64,000 bases of DNA from Doryteuthis pealeii (GCA_023376005.1 CM042157.1:91557445-91621444), one strand, 5' to 3'; shown: positions 1 to 10,492, counted from the first letter of the stretch. Numbers and translations: made by a program. The notes: generated by a model from the sequence alone, not told the origin.

Positions 1-28
<28 letters not shown>
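1..28. repeat. (TA)n microsatellite at window edge
   Basis: Uninterrupted TA dinucleotides that run off the left edge of the window. Confidence 0.95.
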
Positions 29-33
<5 letters not shown>

Positions 34-388
34 TTATCGGTATGTTATGAACTCTTACATAAGTAGAGGGTTTTTTTTTTATCCAATTAGATGAAACACT
101 GAAATCTAACCTATATATTATTGATATATAGATTAGAAATTTGTAAAAATAACACATTTTAGATTGTAGAACCATACAACTTTGTGAATGGAAATGCAAC
201 TCATATTAACTGTAGGATAGTATTACAAAAAAAAAAAGATAGGGTTATCATAATTGTCCTTATTTACATTTCTGTGTAACAATTGAAAAGAAGAAAAAAA
301 ATTAATTTGTCTCTTTGTTTCTAATTTGTTACAAATTTGTAGGATAAGCATATTGAAAACCATTACTTATAAATAGGAGTGTTCAATA
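29..388. other. AT-rich intergenic DNA, nothing recognised
   Basis: Very AT-rich sequence with short A and T runs. I see no coding potential, tRNA-like box or repeat boundary. Confidence 0.6.
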
Positions 389-665
389 GGGACGTATAAG
401 CTCAGTTGGTAGAGTGTCTGACTAGGAACCACAAGGCTCCTTGTTCCATACCGGCCCTTGCCAACTCGGCGTATGATTAGCTCAGGGATCTGTACGGTAT
501 TACTTTACCGCATAGATCCCTGTACTATTCATACACTGTAAGGAGCTGATGGTAGGAGTGGTGCTTCGCCTCAAACTCGAAAACAATCTCCTTGGTCTAG
601 TGCTAGTAAAAAGGGTATAGATTCCCTTGCTGTCTGGCTTTAGGCCACCCCATTAACTTTACTTA
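389..665 (+). mobile_element. tRNA-derived SINE, family S1
   Basis: The head has an A box (AAGCTCAGTTGGTAGAG) and a degenerate B box (TTGTTCCATACC), the internal pol III promoter of a tRNA. The body follows the order seen in every S1 copy: TATGATTAGCTCAGGGATCTG, a GGAGCTGATGGTAGG block, a CTCCTTGGTCTAGTGCTAG block, then CTGTCTGGCTT and a terminal ACTTTACTTA. The isoacceptor of origin is not certain; Lys or Arg-like tRNA would fit. It cannot be a working tRNA because no full cloverleaf closes. Confidence 0.85.
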
Positions 666-741
666 AAAAAAATTTTTTATGAGTGTTCAAATATGTGATT
701 GCTGATATGTGATCTGTAATAATATGGTCGTGCGTGTAATA

Positions 742-1379
742 TCTTATTATAATGGAGATTGTGGGTTTGTTTGTCTGTAACCGAAACTATATCACTATTC
801 AAGTCACAATTCCATTTGTTATTTAATCACATTCTCCATGATTTAATTTTTAATTAAACCTCAAATATTGATAAAATTGTTTTACATTATTAATTCTGTT
901 GACCATATCTACATACTAAAAACATGCAATTGTATTTATATATACAACAAAATAGCGGTTTACAGTGTGAATGGGAAGGCTAATTTGCATATTGATCTTA
1001 AAAAAATTGATTTCAATAAATATCTGCTTGGTATTATTGATTTCTAATTGTTTGGTTTTATTCAATTAAATATGAGCAAAAGTCTCGGATATAAATCTTA
1101 AAAGAAATCCATTAACAAGAAGAAATAACTGTAATATTATTCTTTATTTCCTATTTTAACTAAATAGTTGAATTAGGAAAATTTACCAATGAAAGACGGG
1201 AGTAATGGAAAATGATGGAAGAGTTAGTTTCAAAGTTGTTCTATTTTTCGATTATACCCCCTCTGTTCCAAATATTTTTATCTGCATTCTTATTCAGTTT
1301 CATTAGCCTTTCTAATTTAACATATTTTATTATATTAAAACTTAAATACTTGCACCCGGAGGGTGCATAAATTTGCTAG
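742..1379 (+). mobile_element. Non-autonomous Helitron, family HelA copy 1
   Basis: The 5' end is TCTTATTATAATGGAGATTG and the 3' end is a short hairpin (GCACCC-GG-AGGGTGC), an 8-base spacer and CTAG. The element sits between an A and a T, the usual Helitron target. It has no Rep or helicase coding, so it depends on an autonomous partner outside the window. A near-identical copy of about the same length lies at 8413, and others lie on the reverse strand at 20764 and 60884, which fixes both ends. Confidence 0.88.
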
Positions 1380-1644
1380 TAGATATAATTGGCTGACCAA
1401 AATTCTCAGCCGTAACACAAACAATTGAAAGTGAAAGACCTTGAAATAAATAAAAATTCTAGAATTGTTTCTTAAAACTTCTGTTGTTGTTGTTGGGAGG
1501 GGTGGGGGTGATGTTCACCTATTTTTGGTCGTTGGTAGCTAAAAACAGTCCATTATTAGTGTCAAAGAATTTGTATAGGTAATTTTAATCTTTTGTTATA
1601 AGAAAAGATTTGCAGAAGTGCAAGTTTTACCATTCTACAGTGGC

Positions 1645-1902
1645 CGAGGGGACGGTTTAGCTTAGTCGGTAGAGCACCTGCCCAGGAATTGCAAGGTTCT
1701 GGGTTCGATGCTGGTCCCCGCCAACTCAGCGCATGAGTAGCACAGATTGGGTAATCTGATCTGTACAGTAAAGTGGGCTGGCGGTAGGTGCAGTGCTCCA
1801 CCTCTACAAAAAAATCTCCACGCGCTAGTGAAAAGGAGATAAACTCCCTCACTTTCTGGCTGATACTGACAATAGACCATGCCACCAAATTTAATTTTAC
1901 TT
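1645..1902 (+). mobile_element. SINE S1 with target duplication
   Basis: Full-length S1 copy with A box TTAGCTTAGTCGGTAGAGC and B box GGTTCGATGC. It is flanked by an 8-base direct repeat ACAGTGGC (1637-1644 and 1903-1910), which marks it as a retrotransposed insertion. The tail ends in TTTTACTT. Confidence 0.88.
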
Positions 1903-2006
1903 ACAGTGGCGGATTAAAAAAGAAAGAATTCATTTTAATTTTCACGGGTGTCCTGGCTTTTGCTTAGTCCTAAAATTTAGATCTTGACTTGTTGCTGTAC
2001 CTATAT

Positions 2007-2337
2007 AGTGATGCTGATAGCTTTTTGATTTAGTGTGTCCTGGACACACACATTTGCTTTGAATGAGTCCCCGGAAAATTAATGGGTCTCAACTAAAGTT
2101 TCTTAATAGATTGTAGGTTTTTTATTCATGATCTGGGGAAAGAACTTAAGTTGCCTAACTCCTACCTTGTAGCCTATTGTGTGTAATTCGCTTCTAAGTA
2201 CTATTGAAATGTATTTCCAGTTAGCTTGAAATGGTGAGGGAAGAAAAAAAGAAAAACACTGAGATGCAGGGATATGATTTTACTGCGTCCTTTTAGATTT
2301 TTGTGCGCCAGAGTACATGTACCTATCAGCATCTCTG
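2007..2337 (+). mobile_element. MITE family M1 (ATGCTGATAG termini)
   Basis: Terminal inverted repeats AGTGATGCTGATAG and CTATCAGCATCTCTG enclose about 330 bases without coding sequence. Internal landmarks shared with other copies are TAGTGTGTCCTGGACACACA, an AACTCCTACCTTGTAGCC block, AGTTAGCTTGAAATGG and CGTCCTTTTAGATTTTTGTG. The superfamily is unknown; target duplications at other copies suggest 5 to 6 bases. Confidence 0.8.
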
Positions 2338-2379
2338 CAGTAACTAACTAAAAAGCTGTCTAATTCACTCAGTTTAATT

Positions 2380-2590
2380 TGGCACAAGGCCAAGAAGTAT
2401 GGAGCACCTTGTAAGAATTGAACTCCCTATTAAGTAGTAATTAATACTAGCTTGTTAACCATTATACCAGGATGAGGTGCTCATAAATAATTTGGTTAGG
2501 TTAGTTTGGCACAAGGACAGAAGTATGGGGCATCCAGTGAGAATTAAACCTGTTTGTTATGGTCTATGAGCATAGCTTACTATCTGTTCC
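2380..2590 (-). mobile_element. Two tRNA-like SINE fragments (family S4)
   Basis: Read on the reverse strand, each carries a TRNA-like A box (TGGTTAACAAGCTAG) and a B box close to GTTCAATTCTTAC. The first ends near 2482 and the second starts near 2506. Both share the AGTATGGNGCA and GGCACAAGGC blocks found in the tandem array at 15.4 kb. Confidence 0.65.
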
Positions 2591-2783
2591 ATTATGACAA
2601 TTGACAAGACATTCAAACCAAAAATTGAAGATGGAATTTCCTGTTTAATTTCTTCAAGACATTTTTGGTTTGTTTTTATTTACTTTCAGATAAAATTGGA
2701 TTCTTAAAAAAAAAAAACTCTATTGAATTCTAGAAATGTAGTCTCCTGGGGATTGAGGATTTTCTTCAATATATTTCCCTATC

Positions 2784-2784
2784 T

Positions 2785-2817
<33 letters not shown>

Positions 2818-2846
2818 ATATATTATATTATATATATATATATATA
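2784..2846. repeat. (ATCT)n followed by (TA)n microsatellite
   Basis: About eight ATCT units run directly into TA repeats. Confidence 0.95.
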
Positions 2847-3212
2847 TCCCCCCTCTCTCTCTCTAATCTTTCTCTCTTCACCCTCTCTCTATCGTTTCTC
2901 CTCTCTCTCTCTAATCTTTCTCTCTTCACCCCCCTCTCTCTAATCTTTCTCTCTTCACCCCCCTCTCTCTAATCTTTCTCTCTTCACCCCCTCTCTCTCT
3001 TTCTCTCTTCATCTTCTTTCTTTCTCTCTTCACCCCCCTCTCTAATCTTCTCTCTTCACCCCCCTCTCTCTAATCTTCTCTCTCTCTCTAATCTTTCTCT
3101 CTTCACCCCCCCTCTCTCTAATCTTTTTCCTTCCCTCTCTCTCTAATTCTTCCTCTCTCTTTTTCATTCTTTAATCTCTCACCCCCTCTCTAATCTCTCC
3201 CCCTCTTTCTCT
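2847..3212. repeat. Polypyrimidine minisatellite
   Basis: Degenerate tandem units built around CTCTCTCTAATCTTTCTCTC and TTCACCCCC, about 29 bases long and repeated roughly ten times. The plus strand is almost free of G for more than 350 bases. Some units contain deletions and short expansions, typical of slippage. Confidence 0.92.
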
Positions 3213-3599
3213 GTAATATAAAGGTTCATTTAAAAGATATTGAATACAGAGTCAAATTAACTGAATTAATAGCCAGCATTATCTTATTGGAAAAAACAAT
3301 GAAAACCTGAAAATCAAAAAAAAAAAAAGAATTGATTTATTCCAAAAATAATGAATGTTGTTCCATTTGTTCACAAATTAAACAATTCTTTTGTTTTCCT
3401 TTTATTCAAGAGAGAAGAATTTTTAAATATCAGAAATTAATTGGTTGTCTTTTTTGCAAAATATAACAACATACAATTGAGTGGAATTAATCAGAGTAAA
3501 TCTCGATGAGACAAACTTTCTTTTTTTTTTTTTGTGTGTGTGTTGTGTGTGTATAAACAAAACAAAAAACTATTCACTAATAATCTTATGCTAACCTAG

Positions 3600-3665
3600 C
3601 TTGTTAACCATAAAAATGAAGGTTGATATGCCATTAAACAAAGAAACACCCATAAAAATGAAGGT

Positions 3666-3696
<31 letters not shown>
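3600..3696 (+). mobile_element. Fragment of shared SINE 3' tail and (TA)n
   Basis: Two copies of AAAAATGAAGGTTGATAT, one continuing into GCCATTAAACAAAGAAAC, the tail found on S2 SINEs. The second copy runs into (TA)n. Confidence 0.7.
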
Positions 3697-3699
<3 letters not shown>

Positions 3700-3854
3700 C
3701 AAATAATTAACTGATAGTTGAAACATTAGATTTTAAACATACAAAAATTTTATTTGTATACAATAACTTTCACTGTAGCCTTTAAGCATGAAAAGGTTCC
3801 CCTCATCACTTCCCTAGAGGATAAAAGCAAAGGTTATGCTATATAAGAAATATA

Positions 3855-3881
3855 TGTATATATATATATTATATATACATG

Positions 3882-3945
<64 letters not shown>

Positions 3946-3964
3946 ATAATATATATATATATAT
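3855..3964. repeat. Compound (TA)n/(CA)n microsatellite
   Basis: TA tracts flank a (CA)n core and then pass into palindromic TATATAATATATA sequence. Strand-slippage DNA with no sign of a gene. Confidence 0.93.
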
Positions 3965-4226
3965 GATCAGCTAGAAGATTTACTGTATCCTGTGATGAAT
4001 TGAATGCCTTGACTGAAAAAGTTGACTAAAAATATTAAAAATTCTACATGAATATAACTTATAACTTTAACCTATTAAAACTTGTAACCTATTTAGCTTA
4101 TTGTATTATTCATATGTATAATATACATACATACAGATGGGATATGAATGCTGTTAATAAAAAAAAGTTAAAATGTGAATCCATTGTCAGACAAACTGAA
4201 TCTAACTTGTATTTTGAGTATGTTAA

Positions 4227-4460
4227 CTCTTAACATCCTATACCGCCTCATTCCATCCGGCCAGAAGTCCCATTTTTTTACATAATTCACTGAAAATTAT
4301 AGCCTTTATTTAAATGTAATATTAAACATATTTAGCAGTCTTTCATTTACGGGAAATAACAGGTAACTTTAAATGAAAAGGCCATTTTTAGCCATTTTTT
4401 GATAAATCCTTATAGGAATGGGGCTCTGGACTTAAAAAATTCTCAACAGGATGTTAAGAG
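4227..4460. mobile_element. TTAA-target MITE, family M2 copy 1
   Basis: Inverted ends CTCTTAACATCCT and AGGATGTTAAGAG enclose 234 bases. TTAA lies immediately outside both ends (4223-4226 and 4461-4464). TTAA duplication is typical of piggyBac and Kolobok transposons; which of these applies is open. A second copy with the same ends lies at 47112. Confidence 0.87.
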
Positions 4461-4464
4461 TTAA

Positions 4465-4610
4465 GATTATGGCCACTATTTTAGGCGTTTAGTTCTTCTG
4501 TTGGTAAATCCAAGTTGGTATTGAATGTGGTTTCAATTGGTTTATTCTTATAGTCTTAAGTCTTGTAGTGTTCCTTGAAATCCTAGGTAGAAAAGAGTGC
4601 AGTATCAGTA
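4465..4610. repeat. Dispersed repeat, unassigned
   Basis: The segments TTTAGGCGTTTAGTTCTTCT, GGTAAATCCAA and AGAAAAGAGTGCAGTATCAG recur in altered form near 54880-54950 next to a LINE relic. It may be LINE-derived but I cannot align it to a coding frame. Confidence 0.4.
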
Positions 4611-4690
4611 GATGCTCCTGTAAGAATTCAAGTTGTAATGTGAAACAAGGCCTTCAAAAAGCGTGTTCATCACGTCGGGTCGTCACCACT
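4611..4690 (-). mobile_element. LTR retrotransposon leader with primer-binding-like site
   Basis: Directly after the LTR end on the reverse strand comes TGGTGACGACCCGACG followed by TGATGAACACGC. This resembles the tRNA-primer site next to LTRs of Gypsy-type elements (from memory of the family). The leader stops at about 4611, so no gag or pol remains. Confidence 0.6.
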
Positions 4691-5077
4691 TGTAAGATTC
4701 AAAGTGAATATTTGAAGAACATACAACTCCTACAAGGGTTGAGGGACAATACATTTAATAGATAACAGCACATGAATACAAAGGATACATAATAGAAGAG
4801 TACATGGATACATAAAATACAAGAGTAGATAAACCTACATATATAAAAGGAACTGAAGCGTCCATAGATAGAAATGACTTACAAGGAGGGGGGCCGGAGC
4901 CCCACCGAGAAAGGGGTAGACCGTGTCTAACCCATGTCGTCTCGTAGCGAAGAAAGAGGTAGAAAAAAGGAAGAGAAGTTTGAAATAGCCGCTTAAATAC
5001 CAGAGGTCCCCTAGTGGGAACAAACGACAACCGGCGGGCATATAACTCCTCAGGCAAATGGGAAAATAACCCCTACA
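4691..5077 (-). mobile_element. LTR, Gypsy-like family L1 copy 1
   Basis: Read on the reverse strand it begins TGTAGGGG and ends CTTACA, the TG...CA rule of LTRs. It carries a TATA-like TATTTAAGCG and a strong hairpin region (GGGGCTCCGGCCCCCC). A diverged copy at 42302-42723 conserves the TATTTAAGCG box, the GC hairpin and the AGGAGTT...TTACA end, which supports the boundaries. It is the 5' LTR relative to the adjacent leader. Confidence 0.68.
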
Positions 5078-5224
5078 CTCCTTCTGACAGAGAGTCAAAT
5101 TTGTAATTGATTTGAAGATAGCTGACAATGATCTTAGATGCATTCTGTATACGTTTCTCATTGGCCAATTTTTACCTGAAAGTGCCTGCTGCTGATGTTG
5201 GGAAAGTTCATAAATAGGAGCGGT

Positions 5225-5405
5225 AATTTGGCGTACATCTTATACCACAGATATTCTGACCTGTGTGGTAAAGTGGGGAGCTTACGGTAGGTGTGACGAT
5301 CCATCTCAGTAAAAAATCTCCCTAGTCTAGTGCTAATGAAAAGGAGATAGATTTCCTTGCTGTCCGGCTGATACCGCCAATAGACCATTCCACTCACTTT
5401 GCATA
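5225..5405 (+). mobile_element. SINE S1, head truncated
   Basis: Keeps the body blocks CTGTGTGGTAAAGTGGGGAG, CTCCCTAGTCTAGTGCTAAT and CCGGCTGATACCGCCAATAG but lacks the tRNA A and B boxes. Confidence 0.8.
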
Positions 5406-5623
5406 AACATTTTTTTTTACAAAGGAAATAATATCAATAGTTGCCTCTGATGTTGTTTTATTATCAGGTTTACTAATTATATTCCTAATTATTTTGCATG
5501 TGCTTGTAACAAATTAAGCATTCAATTTGTCCATAACAATTAAGAACTTAATTAATAAACCAGATAGAAAAACTACAGAGGCAAGTATTTATAGCATTCC
5601 TTGTAAAATTTTTGTAATATATA

Positions 5624-5908
5624 CTGAGATGCTCATAACCTTTTGATTTAGTGCGTCCTGGGACACACATATTTGCTTTGAATGTGTTCCTGGGAAAAAT
5701 TTATGGGTCCCAACTAAAGCCATCTAACTCCTACCTTGTAACCTATCTTGTGTAATTTGTTTCCAAGAAAATATTAAAATGTATTTACAGTTAGCTGGAA
5801 ATGGTAAGGGAAGAAAAATAAAAAAATACTGGGATGCATGGATATGATTTTACTCTGTCCTTTTAGATTTTTGTGCATCAGGGACGCAGGGCGTGTATCT
5901 ATCAGTGT
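5624..5908 (+). mobile_element. MITE M1, 3' end lost in a (TG)n tract
   Basis: Starts CTGAGATGCTCATAACC and keeps all M1 internal blocks. The right end ATCTATCAG breaks off into TGTGTGTG, so the terminal repeat is incomplete. Confidence 0.75.
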
Positions 5909-5929
5909 GTGTGTGTATATATGTAAAAT

Positions 5930-6352
5930 GAAACTGGAAATGAATCCGACGGTATGTTGAAAAAAGAAATAAAGGAAAGAAAGTATAGAATGGATAAAAT
6001 AGGATATTTTAATCAATTTTACTTACACATGTTTGGTCTTTCTCGACCACGTCTGAACGTGAATTTAAAAAAAAGTTATTTTTTCGAACATTTCAAAAAT
6101 TCTCCGCCTTTTCCAACGAATTTCATTTCAAATAAGGATTTACCCTGATGAAGGTCGAATTTTCTTTGTGTGCGGAACATTTCTACATTTTTTCTATTAT
6201 TATTATTTCATTTCATTTGGTTATTTAAAAATAATAATAGTTTGAATAATGTACACATGGATAAACTTCTGACCAAAACACGTGTAAATAAAATTGATTA
6301 AAATATCCTATTTTATCCATTCTATACTTTCTTTCCTTTATTTATTTTTAAC

Positions 6353-6375
<23 letters not shown>
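5930..6375. mobile_element. Palindromic element, family P (diverged hammerhead)
   Basis: Inverted arms of about 90 bases (left about 5953-6050, right about 6272-6356; shared AAAGAAAGTATAGAATGGAT) enclose about 220 bases and end in (TA)n. The outer motif AAATGAATCCGACGG-TATGTTGAA recurs at other P elements. A core CTGATGAAGGTCGA and a distant GACCAAAACACGTGT resemble the two halves of a hammerhead, but the GAAA is changed, so this copy is probably inactive. Penelope-like elements carry hammerheads; that link is inference. Confidence 0.55.
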
Positions 6376-6383
<8 letters not shown>

Positions 6384-6480
6384 TCTCATTATTACTGTAG
6401 TAGTAGTAGTAGTAGTAGTAATAATGATAATAAACATGGACACCCACAGTGGTTACTGTTAATAAAATAGTCTAAGGTAG
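6352..6480. repeat. (TA)n and (AGT)n microsatellites
   Basis: TA repeats, then a run of about seven GTA/AGT triplets and a few ATA-type triplets. Confidence 0.9.
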
Positions 6481-7140
6481 GAAGATATAAATTCATTGTT
6501 AGACCACCTAACAACTTATTCATGAATGGAATGAATGTGTGACAAAAAACTTTCCAGACAACCCCCCTACCCCTAAACTATCCCAGGCAACACCTCCCCC
6601 ATTGCAAGAGTCGGGGAAAGTTCCTGATGTCTGAGGTGTCCCAAACAGAGAGATGCTGAAAGAGTTGGAGCATTTTTTTTTTGTCCACAATCCCACGTAC
6701 ACATGGGGGTCTCCAACGTGTTTTTTTTTTTTTTTTTTTAAAAAGGCCTTGTATTGTATCCTATCCTTATGGGAGGCTGAGAAAATACGACCAAGGAAAA
6801 TTTACTTAAACACAGGTTCTTTGTTTAGTGTTTGGGACTTTTTTTTTTCTGTAAAAGAGCTGGATATCATATGACCAGCCATGATTGACTGGTTGATTTA
6901 TTTTATTTTTTATTTTATTTTGTTTTTCGTCTTTCACCAACCCTTCTTCAGTAAAAGGAGAAAGTAAAACACAGAAATAGATACTACTACTAAACTCATC
7001 TTTTCAGTGGTGTGGAAATTACTACATTTAAAAGAAGTTGTAATAGTACGGACTGTTGTTATTATAGTTACTAACTAAAATACCTAAGACTAAAATCCTT
7101 TCTTTCTTTCTGAAAGAATGTGTTGAATATTTTTTATGCC
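6481..7140. other. Unassigned AT-rich DNA
   Basis: Contains a T20 run near 6720 and other homopolymer stretches. I see no gene, tRNA-like box or paired termini. Confidence 0.5.
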
Positions 7141-7153
7141 ACCTCCAAATTTT

Positions 7154-7490
7154 AAGGGAGTGGTAGTACCTGTTAGGGTCCCATCTATAGGTTAAATAGA
7201 AGAAAAAATAAGTTTAAAAATGTGCTTAAAAATTGAGCTTTAAACAGTGAATACCCATCAAGAATGATTACAATAAAACGTCTTCGGCATAAAATGATCC
7301 AACAAGGGTTGATATGCCGTAAAACCAAACCAGCCAACCTTTTCTTTTCACTTTTAAGACACAATGGCGTTTAAAAAAAATGTGTTTAAAAAAAAATTGA
7401 GTACCCATCAAGAATGAATAAAACAAAATGTATTTGGCATAAAATAACCCAATGCTGGTTGACATGCCATAAAACCCAACAAAAAAAAAA
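7154..7490 (+). mobile_element. 3' ends of S5-type SINEs
   Basis: The S5 3' region GTGGTAGTACCTGTTAGGGT, CCATCTATAGGTTAAATAGA, ACCCATCAAGAATGA and the tail GGCATAAAATGATCC...GTTGATATGCCGTAAAAC is followed by a second tail copy from about 7375. No 5' half is present. Confidence 0.72.
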
Positions 7491-7618
7491 ACTTTTAAGA
7501 GTTGGAGAAAACAAATTTTAACTTCAGGTAAATTAAAAAAAAAAATTTCTGCCTGGTCAAATGTTACACACATACATATGTATTTGTTACAGTGTACGAT
7601 ACAATGAAAAGGTGATTG

Positions 7619-7665
7619 TTACCAGTAGTTTCAAAGCAGTGTATTAGCCACTTATCATCAGGAGA
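7619..7665 (-). ncRNA. Weak hammerhead-like core
   Basis: On the reverse strand CTGATGA is followed by an imperfect stem (AAGTG...CACT) and GAAAC. I could not find a matching helix I, so this may be a decayed copy or a coincidence. Confidence 0.3.
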
Positions 7666-7739
7666 GTGTGGATTACCCCTTCATTGCCATTACTTAAGAC
7701 ATCTTTGTTTTACAATGATATTATTTTGGGCATTTTTCA

Positions 7740-8402
7740 TTAAGTATAAACTTCTTCTTAACAATGAATTTCATAATTGAACTTGTGTTGCTGTGTACTT
7801 TTCCTGCGGTGATAACCATTACACCATGGGCAACTTTTGCCACATGGGAGATGTTACAGTTCCTAAATTGACCTACCCTAATCAGAGATGCTGATAGGTA
7901 CGCATCCTGCATCCCTGATGCACAAAAATCTAAAAGGACACAGTAAAATCATATCCATGCATCCCAGTGTTTTTCTTTATTTCTTCCATTTCAAGCTAAC
8001 TGTAAAAACATTTCAATAGTTTCTTAAAAATGAATTACACAAGATAGGTTACAAGGTAGGAGTTAGACAGCTTTAGTTGTTTCCTCAGATCATAAATAAA
8101 AAAAACCCTACAATCTATTAAGAAACTTTAGTTGGTCCCCTTAAATTTTCCCAGGGACTTATTCAAAGCAAATATGTGCGTCCTAGGACGAACTAAAATA
8201 AAAAGCTATCAGCATCACTGCCTAATGTGCATCCGCATATGTGTGTAAGGTCGAGAAAGACTATGAACTTCTTTTTAACAATGAATTTCAGAATTGAACT
8301 CGTGTTGACATGTACTTTTTCTGCAATGATAACCATTACACTGCGGGCAACTTTCGCCACATGGGAGACGTTACAGTTCCAAAATCAACCCTCCCTAATG
8401 TG
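7740..8402. repeat. Direct duplication of about 145 bases flanking a MITE
   Basis: 7740-7882 and 8257-8402 are about 85 percent alike (shared ACAATGAATTTCA, GATAACCATTACAC, GCCACATGGGAGA, GTTACAGTTCC). The first copy is split by a MITE; the second keeps the site uninterrupted, so it serves as an empty-site reference. Confidence 0.8.
7883..8220 (-). mobile_element. MITE M1 copy with visible target duplication
   Basis: Inverted ends CAGAGATGCTGATAG and CTATCAGCATCACTG. CCTAAT occurs on both sides, while the duplicated flank at 8395 has it once, which supports a duplication of about 6 bases on insertion. Confidence 0.85.
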
Positions 8403-8412
8403 CATATGCATA

Positions 8413-9054
8413 TCTTATTATAATGGAGATTGTGGGTTTGACTGTCTGTAACCGAAACTATATTACTATACAAGTCACAATTCCCTTTGTTATTTACATC
8501 ACATTCTCCATGATTTTATTTTTTATTTAAACCTCAATTATTAGTAAAATTGTTATACATCATTAAGACTGTTGACCATATCTACACACTAATAACACGC
8601 AATTGTATTTATATATACAACAAAATAGCGGTTCACAGTGTGAATGGGAAGGCTAATTTGCATATTGATATTAGAAATTTGATTTTAATAAATATATGCT
8701 TAGTATTATTGATTTCTAATTGTTTGGTTTTATCTTATTGAATATGAGCAAAAATCTCAGGGATAAATCTTAAAAGAAATCCATTAACAAAAAGAAATAA
8801 TTGTAATATTATTCTTTACTTCCTATTTTAACTAAATAGTTAAATTGGGAAAATTTACCACTGAAAGACGGGAGTAATGGAAAATGATGGAAGAGTTAGT
8901 TTCAAAGTTGTTCTATTTTTCAACCATACCCCCTCTGTTCCAAATCTTTTTATCTGAATTCTTATTCAGTTTCATTAGCCTTTCTAATTTAACATGATAT
9001 TTTATTATATTAAAACTTAAATACTTGCACCCGGAGGGTGCATATATTTGCTAG
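8413..9054 (+). mobile_element. Helitron HelA copy 2
   Basis: 5' TCTTATTATAATGGAGATTG, 3' hairpin GCACCC-GG-AGGGTGC, ATATATTTG spacer and CTAG, between A (8412) and T (9055). Closest match to copy 1. It lies directly downstream of the 145-base duplication. Confidence 0.9.
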
Positions 9055-9596
9055 TGTGTTTAAAAGAGAGAAAGCGAAATAACTTATTGAAATGGAAAGT
9101 TTTCAAGTAAAGATGTGCAAAACATTAACGATAAGCCCGAGTGTAAAACTAAATACAGAAATCAAGAGAATTATTTTTAAATTCTTATTTTTATTTGACT
9201 GAATTTTCAACTCAATTTAATTACAAACATCTGTTGGATTAAACATGCGCCTATTTAAAAAGGCGAGATATATTAAGAAGGGTTAAAAGCTGAGGCTTTT
9301 TTTAAAAAAAAGGAGATAAGTATTTAGGGGGGGGGGAGTCCAGCAAGATTTGATCTGACACATCACCTACCGCATTTATCAACAAGTTTTAAAAAATTTT
9401 TTTTTTTGGTTCATTTTTGTTTATTTTTTTTTTACACTTTAAAAAGGAAACAAAATTTTAATTTCATTTTACGGTTTCTAAAAATTAGTTTAATCGTAAA
9501 TACATGTTTGAATTTGGCAAAAGCATTTTAATCATGATTTTAATGGCATATGAACCTTTGTGGCTTATTTAAAGCCAAACATGAAGGGTATTATCA
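9055..9596. other. Unassigned AT-rich DNA
   Basis: Long A, G and T homopolymers. A short TAATGGCATATGAACCTTTG at 9542 resembles the reverse of the shared SINE tail. Confidence 0.45.
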
Positions 9597-9738
9597 TCGT
9601 ACCCCACTTGTACAAGGTCAGGCACAAGGCCCTAGTAACGTGAGACCACCTACACTCATTGGTGGCGGGTTTAAAAATTGCGTCTATCCCCTCGGCATTC
9701 CCCCTCAAGGGGGGCGCCTCAGATACCGAAGGGTCTAA
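9597..9738 (-). mobile_element. SINE S3 3' fragment
   Basis: Reverse-strand match to the S3 end: ACTTGTACGGGT-like region, GGTGGG hairpin block and the CCTCGGCATTCCCCCTCAAG block with GGGGGGCGCCTCAG. It is much more GC-rich than its surroundings. Confidence 0.75.
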
Positions 9739-9743
9739 TTAAA

Positions 9744-10320
9744 TCCCACCTTGTTGGCTGGGGCATTAGAATACACCGACTGCACCTCTGCAGATGGGTA
9801 AGATTCTCCTAATAGGATTACCTGTTGCAGTGACCCATGATGCTTAAGGATGGAACCAAGGTGGCTGAGCAGTCCATGACATGCAGCACTACACTTTGGT
9901 CCTTATTTGTACTTGACAGACAGGCAGTCGGAGAGGTCCTTCTGATCGATCGGCTGGTCACGTCAGCACCTATATGATTGCCCCAACCCTATTGTCCTTA
10001 TGGCAAGCCCCAACCCTTTTTATCATGCTAGAAGGCGGTGACTGAGGTTCTTCATGTCCTGGGAATGACATTAAACTCTATCTGATGTTGAAGTTCTAGT
10101 TCTGGAGGTCTTGGGAATATGAAGCACCCCTTCATCACCATTGCTCCCAGGTCCACTCTGACCCGGAGTGGTAGTACCTGTTAAGGTTCCATCTATGGGT
10201 TAAATAGTAAAATGTGTTTATAAAAAAAGAATTGAGTATCCATTAAGAATGAATTTATTTCAAAACTTTGTCGGCATTAAATAACCCACCATATACCGTA
10301 AAACAAACAAAACCAAACTA
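9744..10320 (+). mobile_element. SINE-like repeat S5 copy 1
   Basis: Block order: TTGTTGGCTGGGGCATTAGA, GACTGCACCTCTGCAGA, GTGACCCATGATGCTTAAGG, ATGATTGCCCCAACCCTATT, CTTATGGCAAGCCCCAACCC, TGACATTAAACTCTATCTGA, GAGTGGTAGTACCTGTTA, then the shared tail GGCATTAAATAACCCA. No coding potential. Other copies have 9 to 14-base target duplications, so it moves by retrotransposition; I see no clear pol III boxes. Confidence 0.82.
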
Positions 10321-10321
10321 A

Positions 10322-10471
10322 TTAAACCATAGCTGGGTGGGTAAGGAGGTTCATACCCTTCTCAAAGGTATTATTACAAATGTGAAAATGATAGCGCGAT
10401 TGGAGTTCAAACTTGCTTACTATGACGTTGCAGTCCAGTATGTTAACCATTATACCATTGGGACACCCCCT
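10322..10471 (-). mobile_element. tRNA-derived SINE S2, head half
   Basis: On the reverse strand: GGTGTCCC, A-box-like ATGGTATAATGGTTAACATA, B-box-like GTTTGAACTCC, then GGTATGAACC and CAGCTATGG. Abuts the S5 tail. Confidence 0.7.
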
Positions 10472-10492
10472 CCTTTATTTATGAGTATAAAT

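Noticed and set aside
1645..1720. Functional tRNA gene
   Set aside because: A and B boxes are good, but the acceptor stem does not close, the body is a SINE and a target duplication surrounds it.
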